DNA from: Lachnospiraceae bacterium UBA5902
GTDB taxonomy: Bacteria > Bacillota > Clostridia > Lachnospirales > Lachnospiraceae
NCBI GenBank assembly: GCA_002431865.1
Contig: DJEI01000038.1
Span: 1 to 8,786, forward strand
DNA length: 8,786 bases
Direction: 5' to 3'
Shown: piece after piece, positions 5,775 through 8,786 of the stretch
Layout of the letters: the number at the start of each line of letters is the position of its first letter
How positions within the stretch are numbered: the stretch's first letter is position 1
Program-made: the position numbers and the translations under genes
The notes under the pieces: generated by a model
Told to the model about the DNA's origin: nothing
The model's input: the letters and a program-made list of their open reading frames with translations, nothing else
The model's database searches: none

Positions 5775-5996
5775 ATGAAGACATTGAATCAGGTAAAAGT
5801 AGGGGAGACCGTAAAGGTAACAAAAATTGCAGGCGAGGGTCCTATCAAGAGAAGAATCATGGATATGGGTATCACAAAGGGCGTTGAGATCTACGTGCGT
5901 AAGGTAGCTCCGCTTGGAGATCCGGTTGAAATTACAGTTCGTAATTATGAGTTGTCTGTTCGTAAGGCAGATGCTGCAATTATCGAAGTAGAGTAA
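5775..5996 (+). CDS. feoA: FeoA-family SH3-like protein, second copy (classical)
   Basis: This 73-residue protein is a textbook FeoA: GEGPIKRRIMDMG (20-32), then APLGDPVEI (45-53) and the NYELSVRKADAA end (57-68). It is predicted to be a cytoplasmic SH3-like barrel acting on FeoB. A purine-rich AGAGGAAG site lies about 9 bp before the ATG. It is 42 bp upstream of feoB and surely in the same transcript. It differs strongly from the first copy, so the pair is an old duplication rather than a recent one. Confidence 0.95.
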   Translation: MKTLNQVKVGETVKVTKIAGEGPIKRRIMDMGITKGVEIYVRKVAPLGDPVEITVRNYELSVRKADAAIIEVE

Positions 5997-6038
5997 TCAC
6001 CCAATGTCAGGGAATGTAAAAAGATAAGGAGAGAAATC

Positions 6039-8543
6039 ATGGCAATTACAATTGCACTCGCAGGTAACCCGAACTGCGGTAAAACGACATTGTTTAACGC
6101 CTTGACCGGCGCAAACCAGTATGTTGGTAACTGGCCAGGTGTTACGGTAGAAAAAAAGGAAGGTAAGTTAAAGGGACATAAAGATGTTGCCATCATGGAC
6201 TTACCTGGTATTTATTCTCTTTCTCCATATACATTGGAGGAAGTTGTAGCAAGAAATTATCTGATCGGTGAGCATCCAGATGCAATCATCAACATCATTG
6301 ATGGTACAAACCTGGAGCGTAACCTGTATCTGTCTACACAGATCATCGAGCTTGGCATCCCGGTTGTTATGGCTGTCAACATGATGGATGTAGTCAGAAA
6401 GAGCGGCGACAAGATCGATATTAAGGCACTTTCCAATGCACTTGGCTGTGAAGTTGTTGAGATCTCCGCTTTGAAGGGCGAAGGAATCAAGGAAGCTGCT
6501 GACAAGGCAGTTGCAGCTGCAAAGGCAAAGAAAGCCGTTGCTCGTATACATAAGTTTGATGATGCTGTTGAGACAGCAATCGAAGCAGTGGAAGCAAAGC
6601 TGGATGATTCTGTAGCAGAAGCACAGAAGCGTTTCTTCGCAATCAAGGTTCTTGAGAAAGATAGCAAGATTGGCGATCAGCTGAAGAATATCCCAGATGT
6701 ATCTGCAGAGATCAAGACACTGGAAGATAAGTACGACGACGATACAGAGTCTATCGTGACAAGTGAGCGTTATGCTTATATTTCTTCCATCATTGGAAAA
6801 TGTCTGAAGAAGGCAAAGTCAGGAAAGAAGCTTTCTGTATCTGATAAGATTGATAAGATTGTAACAAACCGTATTTTGGCACTTCCTATTTTTGCAATTG
6901 TCATGTTCTTAGTATATTATATTGCAATGCAGACCGTTGGTGCTGCTGCAACAGACTGGACAAATGATAATCTGTTCGGTGATGGTTTCCATTTGTTTGG
7001 TATGGAGAAGAATGACGATGGCGTTGCTTACAGCGACGATGCAGATGCTTACGCGGAGGCAATGCAGATCATCGATGGATTCATCTCTTATGGTGAAGAA
7101 AATGGTGTAGAAGTTGGCGATATTGCAGATGCTATGGATGCAGAGTCAGATGAGTTTGATCCGGCAAATGCTGCAAAGGCTGCTGACGAACTGTTGACAG
7201 TATTCGATGCAGATACAACAGCAACTTATCTTGTAGAAGATGAGGAGACACTGGCAACTGACGAGACAGAATCTACATATGCAGATTTGCAGAGCGCAGT
7301 TGATACATACAAGTCTTATGGCTGTGAAGAGCCAGATCCGGCAGATTATGGTGTATTTATTCCTTCTCTCCCGGATCTTGCAACAAAGGGACTTGAGAAA
7401 GCACATTGTGCAGAGTGGTTACAGGGATTGATCGTTGATGGTATTATCGCCGGTGTTGGTGCGGTACTTGGTTTCGTACCTCAGATGCTGGTACTGTTCA
7501 TCCTCCTTGCAATCCTTGAGTACTGTGGATACCTTGCCCGTGTTGCGTTCATCATGGATCGTATCTTCCGTAAGTTTGGTTTGTCTGGTAAGTCCTTCAT
7601 CCCAATGCTTGTAGGTATGGGATGCGGTGTTCCAGGTATCATGGCTTCTCGTACAATTGAGAACGAGAAAGACCGTCGTATGACAATTATGACAACGACC
7701 TTTATCCCTTGTGGTGCAAAGGTTCCATTTATCGCAATGATCGCAGGTGCTATCTTCAACGGCTCCGCAATCATTTCAACCGGTGCTTACTTCATCGGTG
7801 TTATTACAATCATCTGTTCAGGTATCATCCTGAAGAAGACAAAGATGTTTGCTGGTGATACATCTCCATTCGTTATGGAACTTCCAGCTTACCATTGGCC
7901 AAAGGTTGGCGCCGTTCTCCGCAGCATGTGGGAGCGTGGCTGGTCCTTTATCAAGAAGGCTGGTACAATCATCCTTCTTTCTACAATCGTTGTATGGTTC
8001 ACAACATACTTCGGATGGGTTGACGGAAGCTTCGGAATGTTGACAGAAGATCAGATGGACTACAGTATCCTCGCTAAGATCGGTAACGCAATCTGCTGGA
8101 TCTTCAAGCCACAGGGCTGGGGCAACTGGCAGGCAACTGTTGCAAGTGTAACTGGACTTGTAGCAAAGGAGAATATCGTTGGTACTATGGGTATCCTGTA
8201 CGGTGGCGGAGACACAACCGTTTACCAGACACTTGCAAGCAAGTTTACAGAGCCAAGCGGTTTGTCATTCCTGTTGTTCAACCTTCTCTGTGCTCCATGT
8301 TTTGCAGCAATGGGTGCAATCAAGAGAGAGATGAACAGTGCAAAGTGGTTCTGGTTCGCAATCGGATATCAGTGTGGTCTTGCTTATCTTGTATCACTCG
8401 TTGTATATCAGATTGGTATGCTCATCACAGCAGGTACATTTGGTGTAGGAACGGTTGTAGCATTCCTGATCATCATCTTCTTCCTGTATATGCTGTTCAG
8501 ACCAAACAAGAATGCACAGTTTGCAAAGATTAAGACAAACTAA
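6039..8543 (+). CDS. feoB: FeoB ferrous iron transporter with a large acidic external insertion
   Basis: FeoB imports Fe(II) through the cytoplasmic membrane under GTPase control. The 834-residue protein has an N-terminal G domain: G1 GNPNCGKT (9-16), G2 region GNWPGVT (30-36), G3 DLPG (54-57), G4 NMMD (114-117) and G5 SALKG (143-147). A helical GDI-like segment (about 165-270) follows. The membrane part has TM1 (about 279-300), then further helices from about 463, with two Gate regions: GMGCGVPGIM (526-535) and FIPCGAKVPF (555-564). The loop between TM1 and TM2 is about 160 residues. Its segment 321-440 contains 35 Asp/Glu against 3 Lys/Arg; E. coli FeoB has a far shorter loop. The C-terminal CAPC (751-754) also suits the family. 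AAGGAGAG precedes the ATG by 5 bp. No feoC follows within the window. Confidence 0.97.
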   Translation: MAITIALAGNPNCGKTTLFNALTGANQYVGNWPGVTVEKKEGKLKGHKDVAIMDLPGIYSLSPYTLEEVVARNYLIGEHPDAIINIIDGTNLERNLYLSTQIIELGIPVVMAVNMMDVVRKSGDKIDIKALSNALGCEVVEISALKGEGIKEAADKAVAAAKAKKAVARIHKFDDAVETAIEAVEAKLDDSVAEAQKRFFAIKVLEKDSKIGDQLKNIPDVSAEIKTLEDKYDDDTESIVTSERYAYISSIIGKCLKKAKSGKKLSVSDKIDKIVTNRILALPIFAIVMFLVYYIAMQTVGAAATDWTNDNLFGDGFHLFGMEKNDDGVAYSDDADAYAEAMQIIDGFISYGEENGVEVGDIADAMDAESDEFDPANAAKAADELLTVFDADTTATYLVEDEETLATDETESTYADLQSAVDTYKSYGCEEPDPADYGVFIPSLPDLATKGLEKAHCAEWLQGLIVDGIIAGVGAVLGFVPQMLVLFILLAILEYCGYLARVAFIMDRIFRKFGLSGKSFIPMLVGMGCGVPGIMASRTIENEKDRRMTIMTTTFIPCGAKVPFIAMIAGAIFNGSAIISTGAYFIGVITIICSGIILKKTKMFAGDTSPFVMELPAYHWPKVGAVLRSMWERGWSFIKKAGTIILLSTIVVWFTTYFGWVDGSFGMLTEDQMDYSILAKIGNAICWIFKPQGWGNWQATVASVTGLVAKENIVGTMGILYGGGDTTVYQTLASKFTEPSGLSFLLFNLLCAPCFAAMGAIKREMNSAKWFWFAIGYQCGLAYLVSLVVYQIGMLITAGTFGVGTVVAFLIIIFFLYMLFRPNKNAQFAKIKTN

Positions 8544-8566
8544 TTCATAGTTTTCAAGAAAGATTG

Positions 8567-8597
8567 TATAGCACCGGAGAATATCCGGTGCTATATT
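8567..8597 (+). terminator. Hairpin terminator after feoB
   Basis: A perfect 12-bp stem (8567-8578 with 8584-8595, core GCACCGGA/TCCGGTGC) with a 5-nt loop begins 23 bp after the feoB stop. The following sequence has only a short T stretch, so termination may be partial. Confidence 0.65.
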
Positions 8598-8786
8598 AAG
8601 TATGTGGGAATTGTGTTTGCAAATCATGGAAATAATAGGTGGAGAAGAGGTTGCATATATTTCCATCAGATATTCATAATATAGGATGTATTGCAGCTAA
8701 GAAGTTCTAGGTGTTCAATGTAAGTATTATGAGTAGACGCCAACGCCGCCAATTCGCCGTCCGTGGCTCAGTGACGGCTTGTTTGA
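8598..8786. other. Window end without a supported gene; one GC-rich inverted repeat
   Basis: No credible gene is visible. A short reading (8645-8710) ends in DIHNIGCIAAKKF and stops, with stop codons close upstream. Near the edge, GCCGTC (8756-8761) and GACGGC (8773-8778) form a 6-bp inverted repeat followed by TTGTTTGA, in a GC-rich stretch unlike the AT-rich DNA before it. It may be a terminator or part of a repeat that continues outside the window. Confidence 0.3.

Noticed and set aside
8645..8710. Remnant ending in DIHNIGCIAAKKF, resembling the YkuD GC motif or a SET-domain start
   Set aside because: Too short, with stops close on both sides and no ribosome site; similarity is likely chance.
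8544..8786. feoC or another feo accessory gene after feoB
   Set aside because: No reading frame of suitable length or Cys-rich winged-helix pattern is present.
1..8786. CRISPR array, tRNA, rRNA or insertion sequence
   Set aside because: No regularly spaced repeats, no cloverleaf-like segment and no transposase or terminal inverted repeats were seen.

Overview
The window looks like a chromosomal segment of an anaerobic clostridium, most likely a Lachnospiraceae relative. This rests on strong AGGAGG-type ribosome sites, moderate GC with AT-rich intergenic regions, a clostridial feoA-feoA-feoB cluster, a short DtxR-family regulator without an SH3 domain, and Thr/Glu-rich stalks on surface proteins. 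Genus cannot be fixed from the sequence alone.

Layout. (1) Positions 110-2452 hold two tightly linked plus-strand genes for membrane-anchored proteins with related extracytoplasmic L,D-transpeptidase (YkuD) domains. The first is a fusion: a cytoplasmic kinase C-lobe with no N-lobe and no DFG aspartate, a Pro/Gln-rich linker, one membrane helix, a Thr/Glu stalk and a YkuD-like domain whose expected histidine is replaced by Cys. The second is a conventional membrane-anchored YkuD enzyme with the His/Cys pair intact. (2) Positions 2508-3116 encode a ThrH-type HAD phosphatase/phosphotransferase, followed by a strong terminator. (3) Positions 3207-3292 are a highly structured stretch with two GACGA motifs in one internal loop, ahead of a MATE efflux gene (3359-4747). 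Context and motif suggest a guanidine-type riboswitch, but this is unproven. (4) A bidirectional terminator (4771-4825) separates the MATE gene from a convergent DtxR/MntR-family repressor (4899-5276, minus strand). (5) A 251-bp divergent control region carries a near-consensus promoter, GTTAG-type operator candidates and a tandem TTTGCAAA palindrome. It drives feoA-feoA-feoB (5528-8543), a ferrous iron importer, and ends at a 12-bp hairpin. (6) The last ~190 bp have no gene I can support.

How the parts work together. The regulator and the feo operon form a likely iron-homeostasis module: a metal-loaded repressor would bind GTTAG half-sites overlapping the feo promoter, and probably its own, and shut off Fe(II) import. 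The pseudokinase-YkuD fusion and its active-looking paralogue suggest a cell-wall module in which a degenerate transmembrane protein senses wall state or scaffolds the enzyme. That fusion is the least ordinary item in the window. The candidate structured leader before the MATE gene is the best place to look for RNA-based regulation.
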